Positions 18,253 to 26,811 of a stretch of DNA of 64,000 bases are shown piece after piece. The stretch comes from Variovorax sp. WS11 (GTDB taxonomy: Bacteria > Pseudomonadota > Gammaproteobacteria > Burkholderiales > Burkholderiaceae_C): assembly GCF_010499245.1 (NCBI RefSeq), contig NZ_JAAGOW010000001.1:3286001-3350000 (forward strand). Direction: 5' to 3'. The notes beneath the pieces were generated by a model that was not told the DNA's origin, ran no database searches, and saw nothing but the letters and a program-made list of their open reading frames with translations. The number at the start of each line of letters is the position of its first letter. Within the stretch, counting starts at the first letter, position 1. A program made the position numbers and the translations under genes.

Positions 18253-18894
18253 TCAGGGTGCGGTGGCGGTGTAGGTCACGGTCCCGTTGTTGGCCACCGT
18301 GTTGCCGTAGGTGCCAGCCGGCAGCGTTGCCGTATTGGCATACGCGAAGGTCCAGCTGCCTTCCCGGCGAACCAGCCCGCCGGAGGCCGCCAGGGTGGTG
18401 GGCGTCGCCGAGGCGCCGCCGGCGGCCGCGGTGTTGAAGGCCGGGTGGACAATGGCGGCATTGGTGAACCCGGTGGTGGCCGTCGCCAGGGCGCCGGCCG
18501 TCACCACGATGTCGCTCCATGGCACGGTGGGGTTGCCGGCGGTGCCGCTGCTCAGCGGGCCGGTGACCGTGTTGCCCAGGGAGACGGTGCCGCTGTTGCC
18601 GAGCACGCGCACCGTGACGCCGCCGCCGGCCAGGTCGCCGCCGGTGCCTGCCACCGCCGTGCCGTTGCCGACGTTGCCTGCCGGCACGGCGAAGGTGATG
18701 TCGTTCACCGTGGTGTTGTTGGCGTTGCTCGTACCCGTACCGACCTGCAGGAACAGCACCTTGGGGATGGTGATGACGAAATCGAGCTTCGCGCTGGCCG
18801 ACAGGGCGCCGGTACCGGTGACGAAGTTCGATTCGGCCTGGGCCGCCAGCGGGGCGATGGCGGCGAGGGCTGTGACCAGAAGAAGCTTTTTCAT
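18253..18894 (-). CDS. Putative surface-structure major subunit A
   Basis: The product is 213 residues. A clear signal peptide (MKKLLLVTALAAIAPLAAQA) precedes a mature protein that starts with ALSASAKLDFVITIPKVLFL followed by QVGTGT. The body is rich in Gly, Thr, Ala, Asn and Val without Cys, typical of a polymerising surface protein. It is the first gene of the minus-strand operon and has a good AAAAAGGA ribosome binding site, consistent with a highly expressed major subunit. The shared N-terminal motif with the genes at 17621 and 13705 suggests common export or assembly recognition. It does not obviously match classical type 1 pilins. Confidence 0.75.
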   Translation of the reverse strand: MKKLLLVTALAAIAPLAAQAESNFVTGTGALSASAKLDFVITIPKVLFLQVGTGTSNANNTTVNDITFAVPAGNVGNGTAVAGTGGDLAGGGVTVRVLGNSGTVSLGNTVTGPLSSGTAGNPTVPWSDIVVTAGALATATTGFTNAAIVHPAFNTAAAGGASATPTTLAASGGLVRREGSWTFAYANTATLPAGTYGNTVANNGTVTYTATAP

Positions 18895-19174
18895 GTTGGC
18901 GTCCTTTTTGTAGGCGGTTGGTATTCAGCGATGGCTGAAATGTAGGCGACGGACTACAAGCTTTTGTAGGACTTAGTTCTCAAACGCCTGTCAAATGAGT
19001 ACTTCCGTTAAAAAGTAACGATGTATTTCATTTGCAAGCGTCGCGCGGTTGCGACGTTCGAACGGATCGCGCGCTGGACGACGCGTTCAAGCTCGCCGTG
19101 GCTCCCGCGGGCGCGCTCTTGTAAAGTTCTCGATTCGCCCAAGGCGGCGCCTTTCACCTGTTCCTTACCGAGCC
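18895..19174. promoter_or_regulatory. Divergent intergenic region between the subunit operon and htpG
   Basis: This 280-base region is more AT-rich than its surroundings and must hold promoters for both directions. On the minus strand a perfect TTGACA (plus-strand TGTCAA at 18989-18994) could be a -35 for the subunit operon, but I see no good -10 at 16-18 bases. On the plus strand CTTGTAA at 19118 is a weak heat-shock (sigma-32) -35 candidate for htpG. No gene is supported here. Confidence 0.4.
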
Positions 19175-21220
19175 ATGACGCTTTCCAAGACCAAACTCCC
19201 CTTCCAGGCCGAAGTCGCGCAACTGCTTCACCTGGTCACGCATTCGCTCTACTCCAATAAGGAAATCTTCCTGCGCGAGCTGATCTCGAACGCCTCCGAC
19301 GCCTGCGACAAGCTGCGTTTCGAGGCCATCGACCAGCCGGCGCTCTACGAGGACCAGCCCACGCTGGAGGTGCGCGTGTCCTTCGACCCGGCCGCCAAGA
19401 CCCTCACCATCGCCGACAACGGCATCGGCCTGTCGCAGCAGGAAGCCATCGACAACCTGGGCACTATCGCCAAGAGCGGCACCAAAGAGTTCATGAGCAA
19501 GCTCTCGGGCGACCAGAAGGTCGACGCCCAGCTGATCGGCCAGTTCGGCGTGGGCTTCTATTCGGGCTTCATCGTGGCCGACAAGATCACCGTCGAGTCG
19601 CGCCGCGCCGGCCTGCCGGCGGAAGAAGGCGTGCGCTGGGTCAGCGCCGGCGCCGGCGACTTCGAGGTCGACACCATCACCCGGCCGCAGCGCGGCACCA
19701 GCGTCACGCTGCACCTGCGCGACGACGCCGAGGAATACCTGAACCTCTGGAAGCTCAAGTCCATCATCTCCAAGTACTCCGACCACATCTCCCTGCCCAT
19801 CCTGATGGAGAAGGAGGAGTGGAAGGAAGGCGAAGACAACAAGGGCGGCCAGATGGTCAAGACCGGCGAGTGGGAGCCGGTCAACCAGGCCAACGCGCTG
19901 TGGAGCCGGCCCAAGAAGGACATCACCGACGAGCAGTACGCGGAGTTCTACAAAAACATCAGCCACGACTTCGAGGCGCCGCTGGCCTGGAGCCACAACC
20001 GCGTGGAGGGCAACACCGAATACACCCAGCTGCTCTACATCCCGGCCAAGGCGCCGATGGACCTGTGGAACCGCGACAAGAGCGCGGGCGTCAAGCTCTA
20101 CGTCAAGCGCGTTTTCATCATGGACGACGCCGAGGCGCTGCTGCCGACCTACCTGCGCTTCGTCAAGGGCGTGATCGACTCGGCCGACCTGCCGCTCAAC
20201 GTGAGCCGCGAGCTGCTGCAGGAAAGCCGCGACGTGAAGGCGATCCGCGAGGGCAGCACCAAGCGCGTGCTCGGCATGCTCGAAGACCTGGCGAAGAAGC
20301 AGCGCAAGACCACCACCAGCAGCGGCGATGACGGCAAGCTCGACATCGGCTCCGGCGAATCGGTGCCCGCGCCCAACCCGGCCGATGGCGTGACCGATGT
20401 GGTCGACAAGAACGCCGACACCACCTTGGCCGCCGAGGCCGCGGCCGAGTACGGCGACGAATCGGGCAAGTACGCCAAGTTCTATGCCGAGTTCGGCGCC
20501 GTGCTGAAGGAAGGCCTGGGCGAGGACTTCGGCAACCGCGAGCGCATCGCCAAGCTGCTGCGCTTCGCCTCCAGCACCAGCGACACGGTGAGCGTCAGCT
20601 TCGCCGACTACAAGGCGCGCATGAAGGAAGGCCAGGAGGCGATCTACTACATCACCGCCGAGACCCAGGCCGCCGCCCGGAACAGCCCGCAGCTCGAGAT
20701 CTTCGGGAAGAAGGGCATCGAGGTGCTGCTGATGACCGACCGCGTCGACGAGTGGGCGCTCAACTACCTGACCGAGTTCGACGGCACGCCCTTGCAGAGC
20801 GTGGCCAAGGGCGCGGTCGACCTGGGCAAGCTGCAGGACGAGGCCGAGAAGAAGGCGGCCGAGGAAGCGGCCGAGTCCTTCAAGCCCATGCTGGAGCGGC
20901 TCAAGGAAGCCCTCAAGGACAAGGCCGAGGACGTGCGCGTCACCACCCGACTGGTCGATTCCCCGGCCTGCCTGGTGGTGCAGGACGGCGGCATGAGCAC
21001 CCAGCTCGCGCGCATGCTCAAGCAGGCCGGCCAGCCGGCGCCGGAAGTCAAGCCGGTGCTGGAGGTGAATGCCGAGCACCCGCTGGTGAAAAAGCTGGAG
21101 GGCTCGCCGCACTTCGAGGACCTGGCGAACATCCTGTTCGACCAGGCCTTGCTCGCCGAGGGCGGCCTGCCGGCCGACCCTGCCGCCTATGTGCGGCGCG
21201 TGAACGCACTGCTGGTCTAG
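19175..21220 (+). CDS. htpG: Molecular chaperone HtpG (Hsp90 family)
   Basis: HtpG is the cytosolic ATP-dependent Hsp90 chaperone. The product is 681 residues. The N-terminal ATPase domain shows [35 protein letters not shown] and [17 protein letters not shown]. The middle domain contains [20 protein letters not shown] and [20 protein letters not shown], and the C-terminal dimerisation part follows. It is longer than E. coli HtpG (624) mainly because of an acidic, low-complexity insertion at about residues 376-430, between the conserved LEDLAKK helix and [11 protein letters not shown]. The ATG at 19175 is chosen because the conserved N-terminus starts there, although the frame is open upstream. 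Confidence 0.97.
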   Translation: MTLSKTKLPFQAEVAQLLHLVTHSLYSNKEIFLRELISNASDACDKLRFEAIDQPALYEDQPTLEVRVSFDPAAKTLTIADNGIGLSQQEAIDNLGTIAKSGTKEFMSKLSGDQKVDAQLIGQFGVGFYSGFIVADKITVESRRAGLPAEEGVRWVSAGAGDFEVDTITRPQRGTSVTLHLRDDAEEYLNLWKLKSIISKYSDHISLPILMEKEEWKEGEDNKGGQMVKTGEWEPVNQANALWSRPKKDITDEQYAEFYKNISHDFEAPLAWSHNRVEGNTEYTQLLYIPAKAPMDLWNRDKSAGVKLYVKRVFIMDDAEALLPTYLRFVKGVIDSADLPLNVSRELLQESRDVKAIREGSTKRVLGMLEDLAKKQRKTTTSSGDDGKLDIGSGESVPAPNPADGVTDVVDKNADTTLAAEAAAEYGDESGKYAKFYAEFGAVLKEGLGEDFGNRERIAKLLRFASSTSDTVSVSFADYKARMKEGQEAIYYITAETQAAARNSPQLEIFGKKGIEVLLMTDRVDEWALNYLTEFDGTPLQSVAKGAVDLGKLQDEAEKKAAEEAAESFKPMLERLKEALKDKAEDVRVTTRLVDSPACLVVQDGGMSTQLARMLKQAGQPAPEVKPVLEVNAEHPLVKKLEGSPHFEDLANILFDQALLAEGGLPADPAAYVRRVNALLV

Positions 21221-21275
21221 GCGGGGACCCGAGGCCGCGCCGCCGGCCGGCCCGAATCCCGCACGGGGGCGATTC

Positions 21276-22532
21276 ATGAACGCCGAGCCTTGTGTCGTCG
21301 ATCTCTCGGGCTTCGATCTGCGAAGTCCCGGCACGGCCTTCTACGAGAACCCCTACCCCTGGTATGCGGCGCTGCGCGACGCGACGCCGGTGCGCCGCAT
21401 GCCCGACGGCTCGCTGCTGCTCACGCGCCATGCCGATTGCGTGGCGGTCTACAAGGACACGCACGCCTTCAGCTCCGACAAGCGCGCCGAGTACGCGCCC
21501 AAGTACGGCGTCGGCAGCCCGCTCTACGAGCACCACACCACCAGCCTGGTGTTCAACGACCCGCCGCTGCACACGCGCGTGCGCGGGCTGATCGCCGGGG
21601 CGCTCACGGCCCGCGCCATCGAATCGATGGAGGACGGGCTCACGCACCTCGTCGCGGGCCTGCTCGACCGCATGGAAGAGCGGCAGCACGCCGGCGGCGA
21701 GGTGGACCTGATCGAGGACTTCGCCGCCGCCATCCCGGTGGAGGTCATCGGCAACCTGCTGGGTGTGCCGCGCGAGGAGCGCGGGCCGCTGCGCCACTGG
21801 TCGCTGGCCATCCTCGGCGCGCTGGAGCCGCAGCCCAGCGCGGCGCAGCTGGAAGCCGGCAATCGCGCGGTGACGGAGATGGTGGCCTACCTGCGCGGGC
21901 TGGTGCTGGAGCGCCGCCGGCACCCGGGCGACCCGGCGCACGACGTGCTGACGCGGCTGATCCAGGGCGAGGAAGACGGCGGCGACCGGCTGACCGAGAA
22001 CGAGCTCTACCAGAACTGCATCTTCATCCTCAACGCCGGGCACGAGACCACCACCAACCTGATCGGCAACGGCCTCGTCGCGCTGCTCGAATGGCCTGAA
22101 GAAAAGCAGCGGCTGCTCGACGACCCTTCGCTCATCCGTGGCGCGATCGAGGAGTTCCTGCGCTTCGAAAGCTCCAACCAATTGGGCAATCGCATTGCCA
22201 CCGTGGCGACAAGCGTGGGCGGCATCGAGGTGCAGCCCGGCACGCGGATCACGCTGTGCATCGGCGCGGCCAATCGCGACCCGGCGGTGTTTGCAGAGCC
22301 GGACCGGCTGGACATCACGCGCTCGCCCAACCGCCACCTGGCCTTCGGCTCCGGCACGCACCAGTGCGTGGGCATGAACCTCGCGCGGCTGGAAGCGCGC
22401 GTGGCCATCGCCGCCTTTCTTGCGCGCTTTCCGGACTACCGGCTGTGCGGGCCGACGGTGCGCGGCGGGCGCGTGCGCTTTCGTGGGTACCTGCGGGTGC
22501 CGCTGAGTCTGGGGCTGCCGATCGAGTCTTGA
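21276..22532 (+). CDS. Cytochrome P450
   Basis: This is a soluble bacterial heme-thiolate mono-oxygenase of 418 residues. The I-helix motif is AGHETTTNLIGNG, the ExxR motif is in EEFLRFESSNQ, and the heme-binding loop is FGSGTHQCVGMNLARLE, with the proximal Cys near residue 364. The length and sequence style match class I bacterial P450s that use a ferredoxin and ferredoxin reductase. No redox partner gene is adjacent, so electrons must come from elsewhere. The substrate cannot be predicted. It begins 55 bases after htpG, but functional linkage is unlikely. Confidence 0.95.
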   Translation: MNAEPCVVDLSGFDLRSPGTAFYENPYPWYAALRDATPVRRMPDGSLLLTRHADCVAVYKDTHAFSSDKRAEYAPKYGVGSPLYEHHTTSLVFNDPPLHTRVRGLIAGALTARAIESMEDGLTHLVAGLLDRMEERQHAGGEVDLIEDFAAAIPVEVIGNLLGVPREERGPLRHWSLAILGALEPQPSAAQLEAGNRAVTEMVAYLRGLVLERRRHPGDPAHDVLTRLIQGEEDGGDRLTENELYQNCIFILNAGHETTTNLIGNGLVALLEWPEEKQRLLDDPSLIRGAIEEFLRFESSNQLGNRIATVATSVGGIEVQPGTRITLCIGAANRDPAVFAEPDRLDITRSPNRHLAFGSGTHQCVGMNLARLEARVAIAAFLARFPDYRLCGPTVRGGRVRFRGYLRVPLSLGLPIES

Positions 22533-22559
22533 GTCCGTTCTGTTGTCCGGAGGCTGACC

Positions 22560-22829
22560 ATGCGAACAACGCAACAACTGAGCATCACGCTACCCAACGA
22601 ATTAGCCGACGTGGTGAAGGCTAAGGTGCGGACGGGGAAATGCGCCACCGAAAGCGAGGTCACCCGTGACGGCCCGCGCGTACTTCTGGCGCGTGATCGA
22701 GCCGTCGAGAGTTGGCTACACAGCCAGGCAGGTCCAGCCTACGATGCATTGAAGGCCGATCCTTCCCGAGCTGTCCCCGCTGACAGAGTGCGCGCCCGCC
22801 TTGCTGCCGAGCACGCCAAGGCGCGATGA
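22560..22829 (+). CDS. ParD-like ribbon-helix-helix antitoxin (orphan)
   Basis: The product is 89 residues. The N-terminus QLSITLPNELADVVKAKV is a ribbon-helix-helix strand and first helix, followed by ATESEVTRDGPRVLLARDRA and WLHSQAGPAYDALKADPSRA, the standard ParD/CC2985 pattern. A Pro (RDGPRV) replaces the Leu usual in RDGLRAL. ParD normally neutralises a ParE toxin encoded immediately downstream, but the next 90 bases hold no ParE-like frame and the following gene is on the other strand. It is either an orphan antitoxin or a remnant. A CCGGAGG ribosome binding site precedes it. Confidence 0.8.
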   Translation: MRTTQQLSITLPNELADVVKAKVRTGKCATESEVTRDGPRVLLARDRAVESWLHSQAGPAYDALKADPSRAVPADRVRARLAAEHAKAR

Positions 22830-22921
22830 ACTAGCCTCCTGGCATACGTTGGCAACCGTGACTCAGGCGTACAGCACGGCAATTGGCTCATTCCATGACC
22901 GCGCCCCGGGGGTCCAACTGC

Positions 22922-24412
22922 TCAGGTGAGTAGTTCGCCCCCGCCCTCGGGCCACAAAAGCCGGTGCTTGACCAGTGATCTTTCGAAGGCATTGCACCGC
23001 CTCATCAAATCGATGGTCGCATCAAGATCCCCGTAGCTGAACGCTGCAGTCCATCGCTGGATGTTCGTCATCGCATCGAGGTAGGGCTCGGTCCGCGCCG
23101 CGCGCGTCAGCTCCCGCAGGCAGTCGAGGTACTGCTCGCGATAGAGGGTCGGGACGATGATCCGCAGCTCGCCCGCCGCGCTCAGCTCCGAGTTCATCAC
23201 CAGGCGCGCCAGGCGGCCGTTGCCATCGTTGAAGGGGTGCACCTCGGAGACGATGAACATCGCCAGGAGCGCCCGCGGAAGGCCCGCGTCGACATCGTGA
23301 AGAAGCAGGCCGGCTTCGCGCAAGGTGCCCACCACCAGCCTGGGTTCGACGAAGGTGGTGTTGCCCGCCACGTTTCGCACGGTCTTGAATTCGCCCGGCA
23401 GAACCTCGGGCCGCGCGGCCATCATCAACGCGTGGCGCTCGCGCAAGGTCTCGTCGAACGCTCTGATGTCGGTGATGCCGCGTGCGCGCCAGGCGGGGCC
23501 TCGCGCTTGCTCGAAGACGCCCTGGATGTCGTGCGAATCCTTCGGACGGAGCTCGCTGATCCTGCCTTCGAGCGCGATCGCGCGAGCCTCGCCGATCTCG
23601 AACTCGGTCCCCTCGATGAAGTTGCTGAAGTACGACTCGAGGAAGGCGAAATGGGTGCTGGCCGGTGGAGCGCCCGCCACGTCTGTGATGCGCGGCAACT
23701 CCTCCACTTTGAGAGCCTGAACGAGCTTGTGGAACAGATCCATGCGCGGCGCGTCGTAGCCCCTGGCACGGCCCGCACCTAATGTCGTGGCCATCTTTCG
23801 ATCGGGTCGCGTGCCGAGAATCGCACCCATCAGGCGATCCAATTCGTCCAGGCGTGTCTTGGGTGTCTTCAGCAGCGCGCCCACGACCTTCACGCGATCG
23901 CGCAAGGCCAGGAAGGCCGGCTCGCCCCGCGCGTCGCAGATCGAGATGAGGCGCTCCTCGAGTTCCTCTGCGCTGATGTTCCGGGGATATGCCGGATCGT
24001 TGCCGCGAGGCGGCGGCGCCATGGCATCGAGCAGCATGCGCTCCCGGCTCGGAAAGTAGAGCTGGCGTCCCTGGATCTTCGTGTCGCCGTCGACGGGGCC
24101 GGCACCCACTGACAGCGAGACTTTGAGTCCGGGGAGTTCAACGACTCGTCGATAGCCGGCGGCCAGGTAGATGGTGTTGCCGACCATGCCGTCGAAGGCA
24201 CTGCGGAACGCCACGACAGCGTCCGGGAAGAGCGCGGCGAGGACCCTGGCCTTCTCACGCTTGAAGAGCGCCGGCCATTCCGGCTCCGGCAGCGGGGTGG
24301 CGATACCAGCCCGCACGCGGTGCAGTTCGCCCGCCACGACCCGACGCTGCACGGCGCGCTGCTCCGCGGGGCTCAGTTCGGCGTTGAGGTAGAGGACGTC
24401 GTCTTGTCGCAT
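22922..24412 (-). CDS. Fic-domain protein with AbiEi-like N-terminal domain
   Basis: The product is 496 residues. The Fic core motif HPFNDGNGRLAR (His near residue 392) is intact, so AMP or other NMP transfer to target proteins is expected. An inhibitory helix motif SNFIEG (Ser near 263, Glu near 267), matching (S/T)xxxE(G/N), lies upstream of the core, as in self-inhibited class II Fic enzymes. The N-terminus (about 1-110; SPAEQRAVQRRVVAGELHRV, RAGIATPL) resembles the winged-helix AbiEi antitoxin domain, suggesting DNA binding and autoregulation. A toxin-antitoxin or target-modification role is inferred. No separate antitoxin gene is evident. Confidence 0.88.
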   Translation of the reverse strand: MRQDDVLYLNAELSPAEQRAVQRRVVAGELHRVRAGIATPLPEPEWPALFKREKARVLAALFPDAVVAFRSAFDGMVGNTIYLAAGYRRVVELPGLKVSLSVGAGPVDGDTKIQGRQLYFPSRERMLLDAMAPPPRGNDPAYPRNISAEELEERLISICDARGEPAFLALRDRVKVVGALLKTPKTRLDELDRLMGAILGTRPDRKMATTLGAGRARGYDAPRMDLFHKLVQALKVEELPRITDVAGAPPASTHFAFLESYFSNFIEGTEFEIGEARAIALEGRISELRPKDSHDIQGVFEQARGPAWRARGITDIRAFDETLRERHALMMAARPEVLPGEFKTVRNVAGNTTFVEPRLVVGTLREAGLLLHDVDAGLPRALLAMFIVSEVHPFNDGNGRLARLVMNSELSAAGELRIIVPTLYREQYLDCLRELTRAARTEPYLDAMTNIQRWTAAFSYGDLDATIDLMRRCNAFERSLVKHRLLWPEGGGELLT

Positions 24413-24673
24413 TTTTTGGGCTCGGTTCAGAATCGTGAGCCCGTTTGTCGTAAATATTAGCCTTTGTTTTGATATTTGTCGCGTTTTTTAACGTATTTCG
24501 GGAGTCAGGCGGCTGATCGGATCTGCTGGCATGAAAACCACTAGCGCCAAAATTTCCGACATGGACGATGTTCTGATCAAAAATTCACGACAGGAATCGC
24601 GGTCCGCGCCCGGCTGAGTCCAAAAAACCCGACAGGAGAGCATGGGGCGACGCTGACCGCGCCGCGCGTCTCC
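24413..24673. promoter_or_regulatory. AT-rich upstream region of the fic gene, with paired TTTGTCG
   Basis: TTTGTCG occurs at 24444-24450 and 24475-24481, 31 bases apart (about three helical turns), flanking an AT-rich core suited to a minus-strand promoter. It could be the operator read by the N-terminal DNA-binding-like domain of the Fic protein. A 28-codon plus-strand frame (24531-24617) is present but lacks a ribosome binding site. Nothing else was recognised. Confidence 0.35.
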
Positions 24674-25798
24674 CTATCCCTCCAGGAACCGCTCCCCCGG
24701 CGTCAGCGGCGCATGACGGTAGCTCGCCGGCGTGCGGCTCAGCTTGATCGGCGACGCAATCCCGCGGTAGCCGCCTTCGAGCTCCACCACCATCCCGCGA
24801 TGCGCCGTGTGCGGATGCTGGAGCGCCGCATCCACCGGCAGCACCGGCGCGGCAGGCACGCCGGCGGCCATCAGCGTTTCGACCAGCGTGCGGCCGTCGA
24901 AGCCTGCGAGCGCGGCTTCCAATTGCTGCTTGAGCCCTTCACGATTCACCGAGCGCGAGCGGGCGTCGCGGTACAGCGGATAGTCCGCCAGCCCGGGCAG
25001 GCCGATGCAGCCGCAGAAGCTCGCGAACTGCCGGTCGTTGCCCACCGCGACGAAGACCGGATCGGTGCCGGTCGCCAGCGCGTCGTAGGGGTAGATGTTG
25101 GGATGCGCATTGCCCGTGCGCTTCGGCGTCGCGCCGTCGAGGAACCAGTTGGCCGCATGCGGATGCAGCAGCGAGAGCCCGCTGTCGTAGAGCGCTGCCT
25201 CGACGAACTGGCCGCGGCCGCTCTTCGCGCGTTCCTGCAGCGCCAGCAGCACCCCGAGGGTGGCGTTGAGTCCGGTCACCATGTCCACCACCGGCAGGCC
25301 GACGCGCAGCGGGCCGCCCTCGGCTTCGCCGTTGATGCTCATGATCCCGGTCATGGCCTGCACCGCGGCGTCGTAGCCCGGCAGCGCACCCAGCGGGCCG
25401 TCGGCGCCGAAGCCCGAGACGCGGCACCACACGAGGCGCGGGAAGCGCTGCGACAGCGTCTCGTAGCCGATGCCCCAGCGCTCCATGGTGCCGGTCTTGA
25501 AGTTCTCGATCAGCACGTCGGCCTCGGGCAGCAGCGCCATCAGCGTTGCGCGGCCTTCCTCCGAGCCCAGGTCCAGGTGCTGCACGCGCTTGTTGCGGTT
25601 GAGGCCGCGGTAGTAGGAAGACACGCCGTCGCGGAAGGGCGGGCCCCAGGTGCGCGTGTCGTCGCCCTGCGGCGGCTCGATCTTGAGCACGTCGGCGCCG
25701 TGGTCGCCGAGCACCTGGCCGCAGTAGGGGCCGCCCAGCACGCGGGACAGGTCGAGCACGCGGATGCCGGAGAGCGCGCCGGTGGTGGTGTTGTTCAT
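24674..25798 (-). CDS. CaiB/BaiF family CoA-transferase
   Basis: This is a family III CoA-transferase of 374 residues. The opening LSGIRVLDLSRVLGGPYCGQ, the segment DVLIENFKTGTMERWGIGYE and the catalytic region LPVVDMVTG (probable catalytic Asp near residue 172) are diagnostic. It moves CoA from a donor acyl-CoA to a carboxylic acid; the substrate is not predictable. It is the last gene of a three-gene minus-strand set with a Bug receptor and an acyl-CoA dehydrogenase, opposite a LysR regulator. Together these suggest uptake, activation and oxidation of a carboxylate. The stop is followed by about 260 bases without a gene. Confidence 0.93.
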   Translation of the reverse strand: MNNTTTGALSGIRVLDLSRVLGGPYCGQVLGDHGADVLKIEPPQGDDTRTWGPPFRDGVSSYYRGLNRNKRVQHLDLGSEEGRATLMALLPEADVLIENFKTGTMERWGIGYETLSQRFPRLVWCRVSGFGADGPLGALPGYDAAVQAMTGIMSINGEAEGGPLRVGLPVVDMVTGLNATLGVLLALQERAKSGRGQFVEAALYDSGLSLLHPHAANWFLDGATPKRTGNAHPNIYPYDALATGTDPVFVAVGNDRQFASFCGCIGLPGLADYPLYRDARSRSVNREGLKQQLEAALAGFDGRTLVETLMAAGVPAAPVLPVDAALQHPHTAHRGMVVELEGGYRGIASPIKLSRTPASYRHAPLTPGERFLEG

Positions 25799-25814
25799 GC
25801 GAGGACTCCCGTGC

Positions 25815-26789
25815 TCAGTCGAGCTGCGCGCCGGATTGCCGGACCACCGTGGCCCACATCTGCATCTGCGCCGGGATGAACTTCGCGAGCTGCTCGGGCG
25901 TGGTGGCCGGCGGCGGCTCCAGGCCCTGGGCGGCGAACTGCTGCTTCACCTTGGGCGAGGCCAGCACCTCGGCGAAGGCGCGGTTGAGCTTCTGGACCCG
26001 ATCCGCCGGCGTGCCGGCCGGCGCCACGATGCCAAAGAACACGCTGACGTCGTAGCCCTTCAGGCCTTGCTCGGCGATGGTCGGCACCTCGGGCAGTGCC
26101 TGCGAGCGCGCCGCGCTGGCCATGCCGAGCGCCCGCAGCTTGCCGGCCTTGACGTAGGGCAGGGCGGTGAGCACGTCGGTGAAGCTCATGCCGACCTGGC
26201 CGCCCAGCAGGTCGTTGAGCGCAGGCCCCGTGCCCTTGTACGGAATGTGCTGGAGGTCGATGCCCGCCATCGAGTTGAAGAGCACGCCCGCGAGGTGCGA
26301 GGAGGCGCCGTTGCCCGAGGAGGCGTAGCTCAGCTTGCCGGGGTTGGCCTTGGCGTAGGCGATGAGCTCCTTCACGTCCTTGGCCGGCACGGAGGGGTGC
26401 ACCACCAGGATGTTGGGCAGATGGCCGACCTGGATCACCGGCGCGAAGCTCTTGACCGGGTCGTAGCCGATCTTGCGGTAAAGGCTGGCGTTGATCGCGA
26501 GCGGCCCGGAGGTGCCGAACAGCAGGGTCTGGCCGTCGGCCGGCGCGCGCGCCACGAACTCGGCGCCGATGTTGCCGCCGGCGCCGGCGCGGTTCTCCAC
26601 GATCATGGGCTGGCCGAGGCGGTCCTTCATCTCGGCGGCCAGCGTGCGCGCCATCGCGTCGGTGGGGCCGCCGGGCGGGAAGGGCACGACCAGCATGACG
26701 GGCTTGTCGGGGAAGTCGGCCGCGTGGGCCGCGGGCAGCAGCGGCAGGGCCGCGGCGCAGGCGAGGAGGAGGGTGGCGAGTCGTCGCAT
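25815..26789 (-). CDS. Bug-family (tripartite tricarboxylate) solute-binding protein
   Basis: This is a periplasmic receptor of the large Bug family, which is expanded in Bordetella, Cupriavidus and Comamonadaceae. The product is 324 residues with a signal peptide (MRRLATLLLACAAALPLLPA, ending AHAA). The mature start FPDKPVMLVVPFPPGGPTD and the motif NRAGAGGNIGAEFVA are classic Bug signatures. The ligand is usually a carboxylate, but no TctAB membrane genes lie nearby, as is common for these receptors. It is flanked 16 bases away by the CoA-transferase and 22 bases away by the dehydrogenase, and is probably co-transcribed with both. Confidence 0.95.
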   Translation of the reverse strand: MRRLATLLLACAAALPLLPAAHAADFPDKPVMLVVPFPPGGPTDAMARTLAAEMKDRLGQPMIVENRAGAGGNIGAEFVARAPADGQTLLFGTSGPLAINASLYRKIGYDPVKSFAPVIQVGHLPNILVVHPSVPAKDVKELIAYAKANPGKLSYASSGNGASSHLAGVLFNSMAGIDLQHIPYKGTGPALNDLLGGQVGMSFTDVLTALPYVKAGKLRALGMASAARSQALPEVPTIAEQGLKGYDVSVFFGIVAPAGTPADRVQKLNRAFAEVLASPKVKQQFAAQGLEPPPATTPEQLAKFIPAQMQMWATVVRQSGAQLD

Positions 26790-26811
26790 GAGCTTGTCTC
26801 CGTTGGGGTGT

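Noticed and set aside
18960..19000. QseB-like box before the surface-structure operon
   Set aside because: A CTAAG occurs on the minus strand, but there is no second half-site 11 bases away and no TAG--T element at 15 bases.
19110..19150. Heat-shock promoter of htpG
   Set aside because: CTTGTAA is a possible -35, but the expected C-rich -10 (CCCCAT-like) is not present at the right distance.
22830..22921. Remnant of a ParE toxin
   Set aside because: The 92 bases in all frames show no ParE-like residues.
24531..24617. 28-codon frame between the CoA-transferase and Fic genes
   Set aside because: No ribosome binding site and no recognisable product, so not called.
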